From an uncultured Bacteroidales bacterium (lineage in GTDB: Bacteria; Bacteroidota; Bacteroidia; Bacteroidales; WCHB1-69), in the NCBI GenBank assembly GCA_947169105.1, contig CAMVOL010000013.1, forward strand, positions 1-61,724: a stretch of DNA of 61,724 bases, read 5' to 3'. The notes below the pieces were generated by a model, which was not told the DNA's origin, did not search any database, and saw only the letters and a program-made list of their open reading frames with translations. This document shows positions 18,420 to 27,675 of this stretch, piece by piece. Numbering within the stretch: position 1 is the first letter of the stretch; each line of letters begins with the position of its first letter. The translations under genes and the position numbers were made by a program.

Positions 18420-20210
18420 ATGTTTAACCAAAGATTCCTTTCCATTATCGCCGAGTATAAATGGAAACTGGTTCTTATTGTTTTCGTCAATACGATTTCC
18501 CTGCTCTTTTCCATCCTGACGATGCTGATGATTGAGCCGTTGGTGAAACTATTCTTTCAAGGCACGACCGACGGCCTGAGTGTCACAGGCGCGGCGCTGA
18601 TGCGGTTCGTCGGACACTTTGTCGATCTGTCGGTCACGCGAGAGTCGTTGGCCGCCATTGTCATCTTCGTGGTGGCGCTGTTCCTGCTGAAAAACGGTTT
18701 TCTCATCCTTACGCAGTGGCTGCTGGCCCCTGTCCGCAGCGACGTAATCCGCAATCTCCGTAACCGTATGTATCACAAGGTGCTGATCCTCCCGTTGGCC
18801 TATTTCGGCGGACAGAAGAAGGGGGATGTCATCTCGCGTGCGGTGAACGACACGCAGGAGATTGAGTTCACCACCCTCAACGCCTTCCAGATGCTGATTA
18901 CGGCGGTGCTGACCGTAATTATATATGTCGTCGCCCTCTTCGTGATGGACTACCGTCTCACCCTGTTCGTCATTGTGCTGCTGCCCGTGGCGGGATTCTT
19001 TATCTCGCTGGCATCGCGGTCGTTGCGACGCAAGTCGATGGAGGCGAAGGACCGCCTCGGCACGCTGCTGTCGCACGTGGAGGAGACCATCGCGGGACTT
19101 CGCGTCATCAAAGGGTTCAACGCGCAGGCGCACGCCGAGGCGGTCTTCGAGAAGCACAACGAAGGTTTTGCCCGCATCCAGAAGCGGATTTACCGCCGCA
19201 CCGATTTTGCCTCGCCGCTCAGCGAACTGCTTGGCGTGACGGTCGTTATGATCATCCTCGTCTTCGGTGGCTACCTTGTCCTGCAGCCCAGTTCCACGCT
19301 GTCGGCACCACTGTTCATCACCTACATCGCCCTTTTCGCAATGATTGTCAACCCCGCCAAGAACATCGGGACAGCCATCTCCAACTTCCGGCGCGGGGTC
19401 GCGGCCCTCGACCGTATCTATGAGGTGTTGGATGCCGACGAGGTGATCCTCAATGACGAAAGCCCGCTGTATGTCAATACGTTCAATGACTGCATAACCT
19501 TCGAGAATGTCCATTTTGCCTACGGCACGACGCCGGTGCTGCACGACATCAATCTGCGTATCCGAAAGGGTGAAGTGGTGGCGTTGGTCGGAGCGTCCGG
19601 CGCGGGAAAGTCCACGCTGGCGGACCTGCTGCCCCGCTTCTACGACCTCACCGGCGGAACCATCCGCATCGACGGGACAGACATCAAAAAGATTGACATA
19701 GACCACCTTCGCTCGATGTTCGCCATCGTGTCGCAAGAGGTGGTCCTCTTCAATGACTCCGTAGCCAACAACATCGCCTTCGGGTTGGAGGACGTGCGGC
19801 GCGACCAGATAGAGGAGGCCGCGAAAGTCGCCAACGCCTACGACTTCGTGGCGGCGCTGCCTGACGGCTTCGACACTGAGATTGGGGACCGGGGGCTGAA
19901 CCTTTCGGGCGGACAGCGGCAGCGCCTCAGCATCGCCCGTGCCGTCCTGCGCAATGCGCCCGTCCTGATTCTCGACGAAGCCACCTCCGCTATGGACACC
20001 GAGTCGGAAAAACTGGTGCAGGCCGCCCTCGACCGCGTGATGCAGAACCGCACCACCCTCGTCATTGCCCACCGCCTCTCTACCATCCGCAATGCCGACA
20101 AGATTGTGGTGCTCGACGAAGGTCGCATTGTGGAAATGGGCACCCACGACGAACTGATGGCACTGGGCGGCAGATATGCAAAACTTGTAGAAATAAATCA
20201 GTATCAGTAA
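18420..20210 (+). CDS. msbA: MsbA-type ABC exporter, fused membrane and ATPase domains
   Basis: 596-aa half-transporter that acts as a homodimer in the inner membrane, probably flipping lipid A or another lipid. Six membrane helices lie in residues 1-310. The ATPase domain has Walker A GASGAGKST, signature LSGGQRQR, Walker B VLILDEATSAMD and switch His in IAHRLST. The start MFNQRFLS at 18420 is 26 bp after the tRNA-Pro gene; an upstream in-frame ATG at 18243 would run through the tRNA and is rejected. A second MsbA-like protein is encoded at 44567-46396, so which one serves lipid A is open. Confidence 0.88.
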   Translation: MFNQRFLSIIAEYKWKLVLIVFVNTISLLFSILTMLMIEPLVKLFFQGTTDGLSVTGAALMRFVGHFVDLSVTRESLAAIVIFVVALFLLKNGFLILTQWLLAPVRSDVIRNLRNRMYHKVLILPLAYFGGQKKGDVISRAVNDTQEIEFTTLNAFQMLITAVLTVIIYVVALFVMDYRLTLFVIVLLPVAGFFISLASRSLRRKSMEAKDRLGTLLSHVEETIAGLRVIKGFNAQAHAEAVFEKHNEGFARIQKRIYRRTDFASPLSELLGVTVVMIILVFGGYLVLQPSSTLSAPLFITYIALFAMIVNPAKNIGTAISNFRRGVAALDRIYEVLDADEVILNDESPLYVNTFNDCITFENVHFAYGTTPVLHDINLRIRKGEVVALVGASGAGKSTLADLLPRFYDLTGGTIRIDGTDIKKIDIDHLRSMFAIVSQEVVLFNDSVANNIAFGLEDVRRDQIEEAAKVANAYDFVAALPDGFDTEIGDRGLNLSGGQRQRLSIARAVLRNAPVLILDEATSAMDTESEKLVQAALDRVMQNRTTLVIAHRLSTIRNADKIVVLDEGRIVEMGTHDELMALGGRYAKLVEINQYQ

Positions 20211-20213
20211 ATT

Positions 20214-20894
20214 ATGGGAAAAAAACATAAACTCCAACGTTTTGCCGAAAACGAAACCTTTACCAACCTTTTCCAGCATCATCACTACGATATTAGGAAC
20301 GAGGGCTTCCCGATGAAGGGAAAATGGCATGAGTATTTCCATAACGACCATCCGATTGTGGTGGAACTGGGCTGCGGCCGCGGCGAATATACGGTCGCTT
20401 TTGCCCAAAGCTACCCCGACACCAACTTCATAGGTATCGACAAAAAGGGGGCGCGGCTCTGGCGCGGCTGCAAGGACGGTATCGAGCAGAATATCACCAA
20501 TGCTGCGTTCATCCGCACACAAATTGACTTCATTGATGCCTATTTCGCCCCCGGTGAGGTGTCCGAAATTTGGGTCACCTTTCCCGACCCGCAGCCCAAA
20601 AAGCCGTACCGCCGTCTCGTTTCGCCAGAATTTGTGGAACGCTACAAGAAAGTGTGGGGCGAAAAGGGAATTATCAACCTCAAGACAGACAGTCGGTTAC
20701 TGTATGAATATCTTTTGGAGACCGCTGAGGAACAGGGCTGGAAGGTGACGGCCAATATTGAGGACATCTATTCCAATCCCGATCCTGAACGCCCGTACCT
20801 CACGTCTATCCAGACTTTTTATGAAAAAAAATGGCTGGAACAGCAGTCGCTGATTTCCTATATTCGGGTGGAAATTGACAATCCATCGTTTTAG
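20214..20894 (+). CDS. trmB: tRNA (guanine-N7-)-methyltransferase
   Basis: Makes m7G46 in the variable loop of tRNAs, using SAM. 226 aa. SAM motif I is VELGCGRGEYTVAFA (about residues 45-59), followed by GIDKKGARLWRG. The family signature FPDPQPKKPYRRL (with the conserved PDPxPKK) is present, and a Thr-rich substrate motif (LTSIQTFYEKKW) lies near the end. It starts 3 bp after the exporter gene. It belongs to a run of translation-related genes (trmB, prmC). Confidence 0.94.
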   Translation: MGKKHKLQRFAENETFTNLFQHHHYDIRNEGFPMKGKWHEYFHNDHPIVVELGCGRGEYTVAFAQSYPDTNFIGIDKKGARLWRGCKDGIEQNITNAAFIRTQIDFIDAYFAPGEVSEIWVTFPDPQPKKPYRRLVSPEFVERYKKVWGEKGIINLKTDSRLLYEYLLETAEEQGWKVTANIEDIYSNPDPERPYLTSIQTFYEKKWLEQQSLISYIRVEIDNPSF

Positions 20895-20912
20895 CAAAAG
20901 TCTGAATAGCAG

Positions 20913-21770
20913 ATGCTTATCACCCGTACAGAGTTCCGTCAGAAGTTCGTGCAGTCGCTGATGCCGTTGTACGACCAGCGGGAGGCGCAGGCGCTGTTCC
21001 GCCGCTACGTGGAAGAACGGCTCGGTGTCGAGTACTACCTTTTCCTGTTGGATATGGACGTGCCCGCCGACCTGCCGGACGGTTGGGAGACGGACTTGGA
21101 GCGTCTGGCTTCGGGCGAACCCTTCCAGTATGTGATGGGGCAGACGGAATTTTGCAGCCTGACGTTCAAGGTCACGCCGGAAGTGCTGATACCGCGGCCC
21201 GAGACGGAGGAGCTGGTCTGCCGCATCATCGCCGAAAACAAGAACCGTTCGGGACTTTCGGTGTTGGACATCGGGACGGGCAGCGGGGCCATCGCCGTAA
21301 CGCTGGCCAAGGAGCTGCCGGATGCCCACGTGACCGCGCTGGACGTTTCGGAGGGCGCTTTGTCTGTGGCTTCCGGAAATGCCGAACGCAACGGCGTCTC
21401 TGTCAACTTCCTGAAATTCGATATCTTGGCGACGGCCCCGCTGCCGAAGCGGTATGACCTCATTGTCAGCAATCCGCCGTACGTGCCGGAGCGGGACCGT
21501 GAGGGGATGCACCGTAACGTGCGTGACCATGAGCCGGCGCTGGCCCTGTTCGTGCCCGACGACCGCCCGTTGCTTTTTTACGAAGCCATCGCAGAAAAAG
21601 CCGCAGCCACGCTCCATCCGGGCGGACGACTATATCTGGAAACGTACGAAGCCTACCATCAGGAGCTAAAACAACTACTTGAGGACAAGGGTCTTACAGA
21701 CATCAAATGTCATAGTGATTACTTTGGACGGCCACGGTTTGTGGTAGGGGTGAAAAACAACGCTATATAA
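20913..21770 (+). CDS. prmC: Release factor glutamine N5-methyltransferase
   Basis: Methylates the Gln of the GGQ motif in release factors RF1 and RF2. 285 aa. An N-terminal helical domain precedes the SAM fold with LDIGTGSGAIAVTLA (about residues 114-128). The catalytic NPPY lies in IVSNPPYVPE. The ending GRPRFVVGVK is typical of PrmC/HemK. It lies 18 bp after trmB. Confidence 0.94.
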   Translation: MLITRTEFRQKFVQSLMPLYDQREAQALFRRYVEERLGVEYYLFLLDMDVPADLPDGWETDLERLASGEPFQYVMGQTEFCSLTFKVTPEVLIPRPETEELVCRIIAENKNRSGLSVLDIGTGSGAIAVTLAKELPDAHVTALDVSEGALSVASGNAERNGVSVNFLKFDILATAPLPKRYDLIVSNPPYVPERDREGMHRNVRDHEPALALFVPDDRPLLFYEAIAEKAAATLHPGGRLYLETYEAYHQELKQLLEDKGLTDIKCHSDYFGRPRFVVGVKNNAI

Positions 21771-21850
21771 CCTACTGGTTAGCAACAATACGGAATTTAT
21801 CGAACTACAACTTTGTGTAATTTTACCACTGCATTTTAAGAACGCTAATT

Positions 21851-22534
21851 ATGAAACTGAAAGAACGCACTCCGCTGATGCAAAGACCCTTTCCCGACTA
21901 CACCGTTACCGAAGAGAAATTAAACTCTTGGAGTCATCTCGTTGGTGTGCTCTTTGCCATAGTGATGTTGGCTTTAACCATCGATGCAACACACACGAAA
22001 CCAGCCATTTATCTGACATGTGGGTTAGTCTATGTGTTGTCGGTGATGCTGGCGATGCTGGCTTCGGGCTTATACCACGGTCTGCCAAAAGGCAAGGCCA
22101 AGCAAATACTACGGGTTGTAGATCATTGTGACATATTCGTTACCATAGCCGGCACCTACACCCCCATCACGCTTCTTGGCATCTGCACGGTCAATCCCGT
22201 GATGGGCAAAGTCATTTTCGCTATCGAATGGGGGTTGGCGCTGATTGGCATCATCCTCAACGCAATTGACCTCAAGCGGTACGCAGCTTTTTCCATGACC
22301 TGCTATTTAGGAATGGGATGGTGTGTCATAGTAAGTCTGTTCCCGACTATCAAAGCCATGACACTCAATGGTTTCCTCTGGATTATTGGCGGTGGCGTGG
22401 CATTCACTATAGGCGCTGTCCTTTATCTGATAGGCAAAAAGAAGCGTTACCGTCATTTCATGTTCCATATTTTTGTTCTGATCGGCATACTCATTCAGTT
22501 TGTCGGGGTGTATGCGTACCTCCTGCTACCATAA
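21851..22534 (+). CDS. Hemolysin III/PAQR-family membrane protein
   Basis: 227-aa protein with seven membrane helices, of the PAQR (progestin and adipoQ receptor)/YqfA/hemolysin III family. The family's presumed metal-binding residues are visible: NSWSHLVG before the first helix, DHCDIF (His and Asp) in the middle and HFMFHIF near the last helix. Some homologues are implicated in membrane fluidity control; hemolytic activity is not implied. It is convergent with murC, only 10 bp away. No clean promoter consensus is seen in the 80-bp gap before it. Confidence 0.88.
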   Translation: MKLKERTPLMQRPFPDYTVTEEKLNSWSHLVGVLFAIVMLALTIDATHTKPAIYLTCGLVYVLSVMLAMLASGLYHGLPKGKAKQILRVVDHCDIFVTIAGTYTPITLLGICTVNPVMGKVIFAIEWGLALIGIILNAIDLKRYAAFSMTCYLGMGWCVIVSLFPTIKAMTLNGFLWIIGGGVAFTIGAVLYLIGKKKRYRHFMFHIFVLIGILIQFVGVYAYLLLP

Positions 22535-22544
22535 GCTGGGTATC

Positions 22545-23861
22545 TTATAGTCTATTTTTGATCTCCGGCACCAGCCGGTCGATATCGCCCGCGCCGACGG
22601 TGAGCAACACCTGCGGACGATTTTCGCAAAGGTACGGTACCAAAATCTCCTTGCTGACCAGCACCTTGCTTTTGGATGAGATCTGGTTCAAAAGCCATTG
22701 CGACGTAATGCCCTCGATGGGAAGTTCCCGCGCCGGGTAGATGTCGAGCAGGATGACGTGGTCGGCGAGGGAGAGTACCTCAGCGAACTGCGGCCCGAAG
22801 TCGCGGGTGCGGGTATAAAGGTGCGGCTGGAAAACCACGGTGAGTTCTTTGTCGGCATACAGCCGCTTTACGGCGGTGACGATGGCGCGGATCTCCTCCG
22901 GATGGTGGGCGTAATCGTCGATGAAGACGAGGTCGTCGCGGCAGATCTGGTAGTCAAAGCGCCGTTTCACCCCGCTGAAACCCTCCATCTGGCACTGAAT
23001 TTGCGACTCTGTGAGCCCCAGCAGAAGCCCGATGGCGCAGGCCGCCGCCGCATTGGTGACGTTATGCTGCCCTGACACGCCGATGGTGAAGTGGTGCGGT
23101 GTCCCGTTTTTTTCCGTGAGGATGAAGCGGGCGGTGCGGGGTGTCATCTTCACCTCGCTAATCCGATAGTCGCACGCCTCCCCTATCCCGTAAACCAGCT
23201 TGTGCGGATGACGAACCAAATCCGCCACTTTTTCGTGAATCAGAAGAGTGTCTTTTACCTGATTGGCAAAGAGTTGGAAAGATTCGATAAGATGGCTACG
23301 GTCGCCGTAAACGTCCAAGTGATCGGCATCCATAGAGGTGATGACAGCGATGGCGGGATGGAGGGTCAGGAAGGAACGGTCGAATTCATCGGCCTCCACG
23401 ATGGCAGTATCGAAATCCTTGTGTATGACGATGTTGCTGTCGAAGTTTTTGGCAATGCCGCCGATAAAGGCGGTGATGCTACGGTAGGGATCCAGCAGGT
23501 GGGCCAGCATTGATGTGGTGGTGGTTTTGCCGTGCGTGCCGGCCACCGCAATGGTGAAATGTCCGTCTGTCAGTTTTCCCAACACTTCCGAACGTTTGTG
23601 AATGGGGATATTATGTTCTTGAAAATAAATGTATTCCAAATGGCTTTTCGGGACCGCAGGCGTATAAACCACATATTCCACATCATGGGGAATGGCCGTG
23701 ATGTCTTCATCAAAATGAAGGACGGCACCCGCTTGTTGGAGTTGGTCGGTGAGAGGCGAAGGCGTGCGGTCGTAGCCATAAACTTTCTTCCCGCATTGCA
23801 GGAAATAGCGTGCGATGGCACTCATCCCAATACCGCCGATTCCCAAAAAATAGACTGACAT
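22545..23861 (-). CDS. murC: UDP-N-acetylmuramate--L-alanine ligase
   Basis: Adds L-Ala to UDP-MurNAc in cytoplasmic peptidoglycan synthesis. 438 aa. The N-terminal UDP-binding motif is GIGGIGMSAIARY (residues 7-19), the ATP-binding loop GTHGKTTTTSM (about 107-117), and the Mur-ligase His-containing motif DDYAHHPEEI lies in the last third. It starts 3 bp after murG. The rest of the division and cell-wall cluster (murD, ftsW, ftsQ, ftsA, ftsZ), which commonly surrounds this pair, is absent from the window. Confidence 0.96.
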   Translation of the reverse strand: MSVYFLGIGGIGMSAIARYFLQCGKKVYGYDRTPSPLTDQLQQAGAVLHFDEDITAIPHDVEYVVYTPAVPKSHLEYIYFQEHNIPIHKRSEVLGKLTDGHFTIAVAGTHGKTTTTSMLAHLLDPYRSITAFIGGIAKNFDSNIVIHKDFDTAIVEADEFDRSFLTLHPAIAVITSMDADHLDVYGDRSHLIESFQLFANQVKDTLLIHEKVADLVRHPHKLVYGIGEACDYRISEVKMTPRTARFILTEKNGTPHHFTIGVSGQHNVTNAAAACAIGLLLGLTESQIQCQMEGFSGVKRRFDYQICRDDLVFIDDYAHHPEEIRAIVTAVKRLYADKELTVVFQPHLYTRTRDFGPQFAEVLSLADHVILLDIYPARELPIEGITSQWLLNQISSKSKVLVSKEILVPYLCENRPQVLLTVGAGDIDRLVPEIKNRL

Positions 23862-23864
23862 AAA

Positions 23865-24974
23865 TTACAGTGACATAATGTTTTCGACGATTTTCGCCAC
23901 CGCATCGGGTTGGGCAAACTGTTTCATGGCTTCAGCCATTTCCTCACATTTGCGGCTGTCGTTGAACAGTTCGGTGAAGGCAGGAATCAGTGCGAACGAC
24001 ACTTCGCTGTCCTTGACGAGGATGGCAGCACCTTTATCGACCAAGGCGAGAGCGTTTTTGGTCTGGTGGTCTTCGGCGGCGTAGGGGAACGGGACAAGGA
24101 TGGTGGGTGCGGCCACGATGCCCAATTCGGCGATGGCCAAAGCACCGGCGCGTGAGATGATAAAGTCGGCGACACCGTATGCGTCGTTCATGTTCCGGAT
24201 GAAGGGCATGATTTTGATTTCATCCGTCTGCATCATCGAAAGTGCCATTTCATTCTGCTTGTAGTAGCTTTCGCCCGTCTGCCAGATGAGCTGGATGCCC
24301 ATCTGCTTGATTTTACCGATGTTGGCGAGCATCACCTGATTGATGCTTTTGGCGCCGAGGCTGCCTCCGATGACCAACAATGTTTTTTTGTCAGGATTCA
24401 GCCCGAAAAATTCGTAAGATTCGGGACGTTTTTTCTGGAGTTGCAGGATTTCGGCGCGGATGGGGTTTCCTGTTTTGACAATCTTCTCTTTGGGGAAGAA
24501 ACGTTCGAGGCCGTCGTAGGCGACGCAGATGCGGCGCACTTGGCGGGAGAGAATCTTGTTCGTGACGCCCGGATAGGAGTTCTGCTCCTGAATGAGGGTG
24601 GGGATGCCCAAGGAGTTGGCGGCTTGGAGGGCGGGGCCGCTGGCAAATCCGCCGACACCGATGGCCACATCCGGCTGGAACTCCCTGATAATCTGTTTGG
24701 CACGTCTCAGCGCCTTCATCGTGACAAACGGAAGTTTCAAATTTTTCAGAATCCCTTTGACGGAAAAGTCGCGGGACATTCCGTAAATGTGGAGACCTTC
24801 AATTTTATAGCCCGCCTCTGGCACACGGCGCATCTCCATCTTGTCATCAGCACCGATGAACAGGATTTCAGCGTCAGGATTTTCAAATTTGATTCGGTTG
24901 GCAATGGCAACGGCAGGGAAAATGTGACCGCCTGTACCGCCGCCGGATATGAGAAAACGTTTCTTTGTACCCAT
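23865..24974 (-). CDS. murG: UDP-GlcNAc:lipid I N-acetylglucosaminyltransferase
   Basis: Converts lipid I to lipid II at the inner face of the membrane. 369 aa, GT-B fold. The N-terminal glycine loop is SGGGTGGHIFPAVAIA (residues 9-24). A second one, VIGGSLGAKSIN, opens the C-terminal domain, and FPYAAEDHQTKNA is the donor-binding segment. It is first in a two-gene unit with murC and has a promoter-like element 24 bp upstream. Confidence 0.96.
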   Translation of the reverse strand: MGTKKRFLISGGGTGGHIFPAVAIANRIKFENPDAEILFIGADDKMEMRRVPEAGYKIEGLHIYGMSRDFSVKGILKNLKLPFVTMKALRRAKQIIREFQPDVAIGVGGFASGPALQAANSLGIPTLIQEQNSYPGVTNKILSRQVRRICVAYDGLERFFPKEKIVKTGNPIRAEILQLQKKRPESYEFFGLNPDKKTLLVIGGSLGAKSINQVMLANIGKIKQMGIQLIWQTGESYYKQNEMALSMMQTDEIKIMPFIRNMNDAYGVADFIISRAGALAIAELGIVAAPTILVPFPYAAEDHQTKNALALVDKGAAILVKDSEVSFALIPAFTELFNDSRKCEEMAEAMKQFAQPDAVAKIVENIMSL

Positions 24975-24997
24975 GATTTTCGTAATTAATTAATCTG

Positions 24998-25005
24998 CAA
25001 ATTTA
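24998..25005 (-). promoter_or_regulatory. Bacteroidota -7 element upstream of murG
   Basis: On the minus strand TAAATTTG fits TAnnTTTG and ends 23 bp before the murG start. It indicates that murGC has its own promoter. Confidence 0.5.
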
Positions 25006-25060
25006 CAACATATTACATACCCTTTTGGGGCAGTCGTGCAAACTTTTGAACTTGTTGCAG

Positions 25061-25756
25061 TTAATCAACAATGCTGCTGTAGTCGGGAAGGAGCTTAGCC
25101 ATCTCACCCGAAAGCGGTGCCGTAACGGCGACGGGCTGGTGGGAGACAGGGTGCTCGAAAGCCACCTTGTAGGAGTGCAGGGAGATGGAGCCGTCGCGGT
25201 TGGAACGGCGCGCGCCGTACTTCAGGTCCCCCTTGATGACCGTTCCGTTGGCCGACAGCTGCGCTCGTATCTGGTGGTGCCGTCCGGTATATAGCTCCAC
25301 CTCCAAAACGGTGTAATTCGTCAGCTGGCGAATCACCCGGTACGAGAGTTCCGCTTTCACGTAACCCGCTTTCTCTGTATGCGATACAAAAGTTTTATTT
25401 GCCTTTTCGTTGCGGAAAAGCCAGTCGGTGAGCCGCTGCTCCGGAATCTGCGGCGCGGTTTCGACAACAGCCAAATAGGTTTTGGAAATTTCCCGGTTCT
25501 TCACAATCTCGTTCATCCGGGCCAACGCCTTTGAGGTTTTAGCAAAGATGACGGCTCCGCTCACGGGCCGGTCAATACGGTGAACCAATCCGCAGAACAC
25601 ATTTCCAGGCTTATTGTAAGTAACTTTCAGATATTCTTTTACAGAATCAACCAGAGGAATATCCCCCGTTTTGTCACCCTGCACGATTTCACCCGCTAAT
25701 TTGTTGACAATAAGCAGGTGATTATCTTCGTATAGGATGCGGTCGGCAATGGACAT
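25061..25756 (-). CDS. RluA-family pseudouridine synthase
   Basis: Isomerises uridine to pseudouridine in rRNA or tRNA. 231 aa, catalytic domain only, without an N-terminal S4 domain. The active-site motif is HRIDRPVSGAVIFAKT (catalytic Asp in HRID) at about residues 59-74, and the second conserved block is GRHHQIRAQL. The missing S4 domain makes RluA- or TruC-like targets more likely than RluD, but the exact site is unknown. Its ATG overlaps the panB stop by one base, so translation is probably coupled. Confidence 0.9.
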   Translation of the reverse strand: MSIADRILYEDNHLLIVNKLAGEIVQGDKTGDIPLVDSVKEYLKVTYNKPGNVFCGLVHRIDRPVSGAVIFAKTSKALARMNEIVKNREISKTYLAVVETAPQIPEQRLTDWLFRNEKANKTFVSHTEKAGYVKAELSYRVIRQLTNYTVLEVELYTGRHHQIRAQLSANGTVIKGDLKYGARRSNRDGSISLHSYKVAFEHPVSHQPVAVTAPLSGEMAKLLPDYSSIVD

Positions 25757-26577
25757 CAGTACTGCTCTGTTTCGTTGGGGAAGTCCAGATTCTTGACATC
25801 CTCGATATACTTGCCGACGGCGCGCACGATTTCCTCGCTGAGGTTATGGTAGCGGCGGAGAAAACGCGGCGAAAAAGCTTGTGTGATGCCGAGCATGTCG
25901 TGCAACACCAGCACCTGTCCGCTGGTGGCGTTGCCCGCCCCGATGCCGATGGTGGGAACATGAACCGCTTCGGTCACACGCTTGGCGACCTCGGCGGGGA
26001 TTTTCTCCAAAACGATGGAAAAACAGCCGTACTTTTCCAACAACTGCGCGTCTTTCAGGAGCTTTTCTGCCTCCGCCTCTTCTGTCGCACGTACGGCGTA
26101 AGTGCCGAACTTGTTGATAGACTGTGGCGTAAGCCCCAAATGACCCATCACGGGAATGCCGGCACAGATGATGCGCTCGATGGACTCGCGGATTTCCTCG
26201 CCGCCTTCCAGCTTCACCGCATCCGCCCCCGACTCCTTCATAATGCGGATGGCCGAGTTCAACGCCTCCTTCGAGTTGCCCTGATAGGTACCGAAGGGGA
26301 GATCCACCACCACCAAGGCGCGGTTCACGGCACGCACCACGGAAGAGGCATGGTAAATCATCGCGTCCAATGTGATAGGGAGGGTGGTCTTGTAACCTGC
26401 CATCACGTTTGCGGCGGAGTCACCAACAAGGACGACATCAATCTTGGCCATATCTAAAAGGGTGGCAAGAGAATAGTCGTAAGCAGTCAGCATCGCGATT
26501 TTCTCGCCCTCATTGCGCATTTTCTGGAGTATGTTGGTCGTAACCTTGTTCACATCTCGATAAAGGTAATCAGACAT
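25756..26577 (-). CDS. panB: 3-methyl-2-oxobutanoate hydroxymethyltransferase
   Basis: First committed step of pantothenate (vitamin B5, coenzyme A precursor) synthesis, using 5,10-methylene-THF. 273 aa. Conserved blocks are [21 protein letters not shown] (metal-binding Asp), the Lys/Glu site in [18 protein letters not shown] and [20 protein letters not shown]. It starts 9 bp after the glycosyltransferase stop and overlaps the pseudouridine synthase gene. No panC or panD is nearby. Confidence 0.95.
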   Translation of the reverse strand: MSDYLYRDVNKVTTNILQKMRNEGEKIAMLTAYDYSLATLLDMAKIDVVLVGDSAANVMAGYKTTLPITLDAMIYHASSVVRAVNRALVVVDLPFGTYQGNSKEALNSAIRIMKESGADAVKLEGGEEIRESIERIICAGIPVMGHLGLTPQSINKFGTYAVRATEEAEAEKLLKDAQLLEKYGCFSIVLEKIPAEVAKRVTEAVHVPTIGIGAGNATSGQVLVLHDMLGITQAFSPRFLRRYHNLSEEIVRAVGKYIEDVKNLDFPNETEQY

Positions 26578-26586
26578 AGCAAAAAC

Positions 26587-27540
26587 CTATTCTAACGTTT
26601 TTTCAATCAAATAGTTGTCCCGTTTCGGATCAATACCCGAAACCAGCTCGCCGAGGAATCCCGCGAGAAACAGCTGGCATCCGATCACCACAGCCAACAA
26701 GGCGAGATAGAACAGCGGCTGATCCGTCACCTGACGGAATAGTTCCCCTTGTGATTGAAGAACCAGTTTCTTGATGATCATGATGATAACAATAATCAGA
26801 CCGATAAGGAACGAGACGCTTCCCCACAAGCCGAAAAAGTGCATCGGCTGCTTCTTGAAGCGGTTGGTGAAACTCAGGGTCATCAGGTCGAGATAGCCGT
26901 TCACAAAGCGGTTCCAGCCGAATTTGGAAGTACCATACTTGCGTTTTTGGTGAATGACCACCTTTTCTCCGATTTTTCGGAAGCCCGCCCATTTGGCAAT
27001 CACCGGAATATAGCGATGCATCTCACTGTAAATCTCAATATTCTTGACCACCTCTTTGCGATAGGCTTTCAGGCCGCAGTTGAAATCGTGCAACTTGATG
27101 CCCGATACACGCTGTGTGGTGCGATTGAACAGCTTTGACGGGATATTTTTGAGAAGGACGTTGTCATATCTTTTTTTCTTCCAACCGGATACAACATCGT
27201 ATTTCTCCTCCGTAATCATACGGTAGAGTTCCGGAATCTCGTCGGGGCTGTCCTGCAGGTCGGCATCCATCGTGATGACCACGTCACCCTGACAGGCTTG
27301 GAAGGCGGTATTGAGGGCCGCCGACTTACCATAGTTGCGACGGAACTTGATGCCCTTGATATTTGGATTCTGGGCGTGCAGGTTCTCAATGACCTCCCAC
27401 GAGCGGTCAGTAGATCCATCGTCCACCATCAGCACCTCATAAGAGAGCGAATTTGCGGTAGTCACGCGTTCAATCCATGCCGCCAGCTCCGGCAGCGACT
27501 CTTCTTCATTGTAAAGGGGTATGATAATCGAAAGGTTCAT
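26587..27540 (-). CDS. Family 2 glycosyltransferase with two C-terminal membrane helices
   Basis: 317-aa inner-membrane enzyme of the DPM1/GtrB/ArnC-like group, which passes a sugar from a nucleotide donor to a polyprenyl phosphate. The GT-A domain opens with IIPLYNEEESLPEL. It carries the metal-binding MDADLQDSPDEI and the family block SGWKKKRYD. Membrane helices lie at about residues 232-255 and 272-295. Upstream is a DUF4199 gene, a pairing I recall as common in Bacteroidota. The sugar cannot be predicted. Confidence 0.88.
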   Translation of the reverse strand: MNLSIIIPLYNEEESLPELAAWIERVTTANSLSYEVLMVDDGSTDRSWEVIENLHAQNPNIKGIKFRRNYGKSAALNTAFQACQGDVVITMDADLQDSPDEIPELYRMITEEKYDVVSGWKKKRYDNVLLKNIPSKLFNRTTQRVSGIKLHDFNCGLKAYRKEVVKNIEIYSEMHRYIPVIAKWAGFRKIGEKVVIHQKRKYGTSKFGWNRFVNGYLDLMTLSFTNRFKKQPMHFFGLWGSVSFLIGLIIVIIMIIKKLVLQSQGELFRQVTDQPLFYLALLAVVIGCQLFLAGFLGELVSGIDPKRDNYLIEKTLE

Positions 27541-27543
27541 ATT

Positions 27544-27590
27544 TATTCAGGTTACAGGGGTCAGGGTATAGGTTACAGGGATCAGGGGTC
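27544..27590. repeat. Heptad array, unit GNNNCAG/GGNTATAG type
   Basis: Consecutive 7-bp units (TATTCAG, GTTACAG, GGGTCAG, GGTATAG, GTTACAG, GGATCAG) lie directly upstream of the glycosyltransferase start. Every unit ends in AG. Confidence 0.8.
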
Positions 27591-27593
27591 TGT

Positions 27594-27619
27594 TAGAGAC
27601 GATGTGCACATCGTCTGTA
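27594..27619. repeat. TAGAGACG palindrome, copy 1
   Basis: TAGAGACGATGTG and its complement form a 26-bp inverted repeat with one mismatch. It lies between two heptad arrays. Related elements occur at 32789-32814 and 34596-34625. Confidence 0.75.
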
Positions 27620-27633
27620 CAATATTGTTTTGT

Positions 27634-27675
27634 CAGTTTTCAGTTTTCCATTTTCAATTCTCAATTTTCCGTTTC
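27634..27675. repeat. Heptad array, unit CARTTTT
   Basis: Six 7-bp units (CAGTTTT twice, CCATTTT, CAATTCT, CAATTTT, CCGTTTC) run across the 3' end of the DUF4199 gene. Its stop codon (27661-27663) and last residues (ETEN) lie inside the array. Confidence 0.85.

Noticed and set aside
18549-20522. 657-codon open frame opposite the exporter and trmB
   Set aside because: Antisense shadow of two recognisable genes; composition reflects GC-rich codons.
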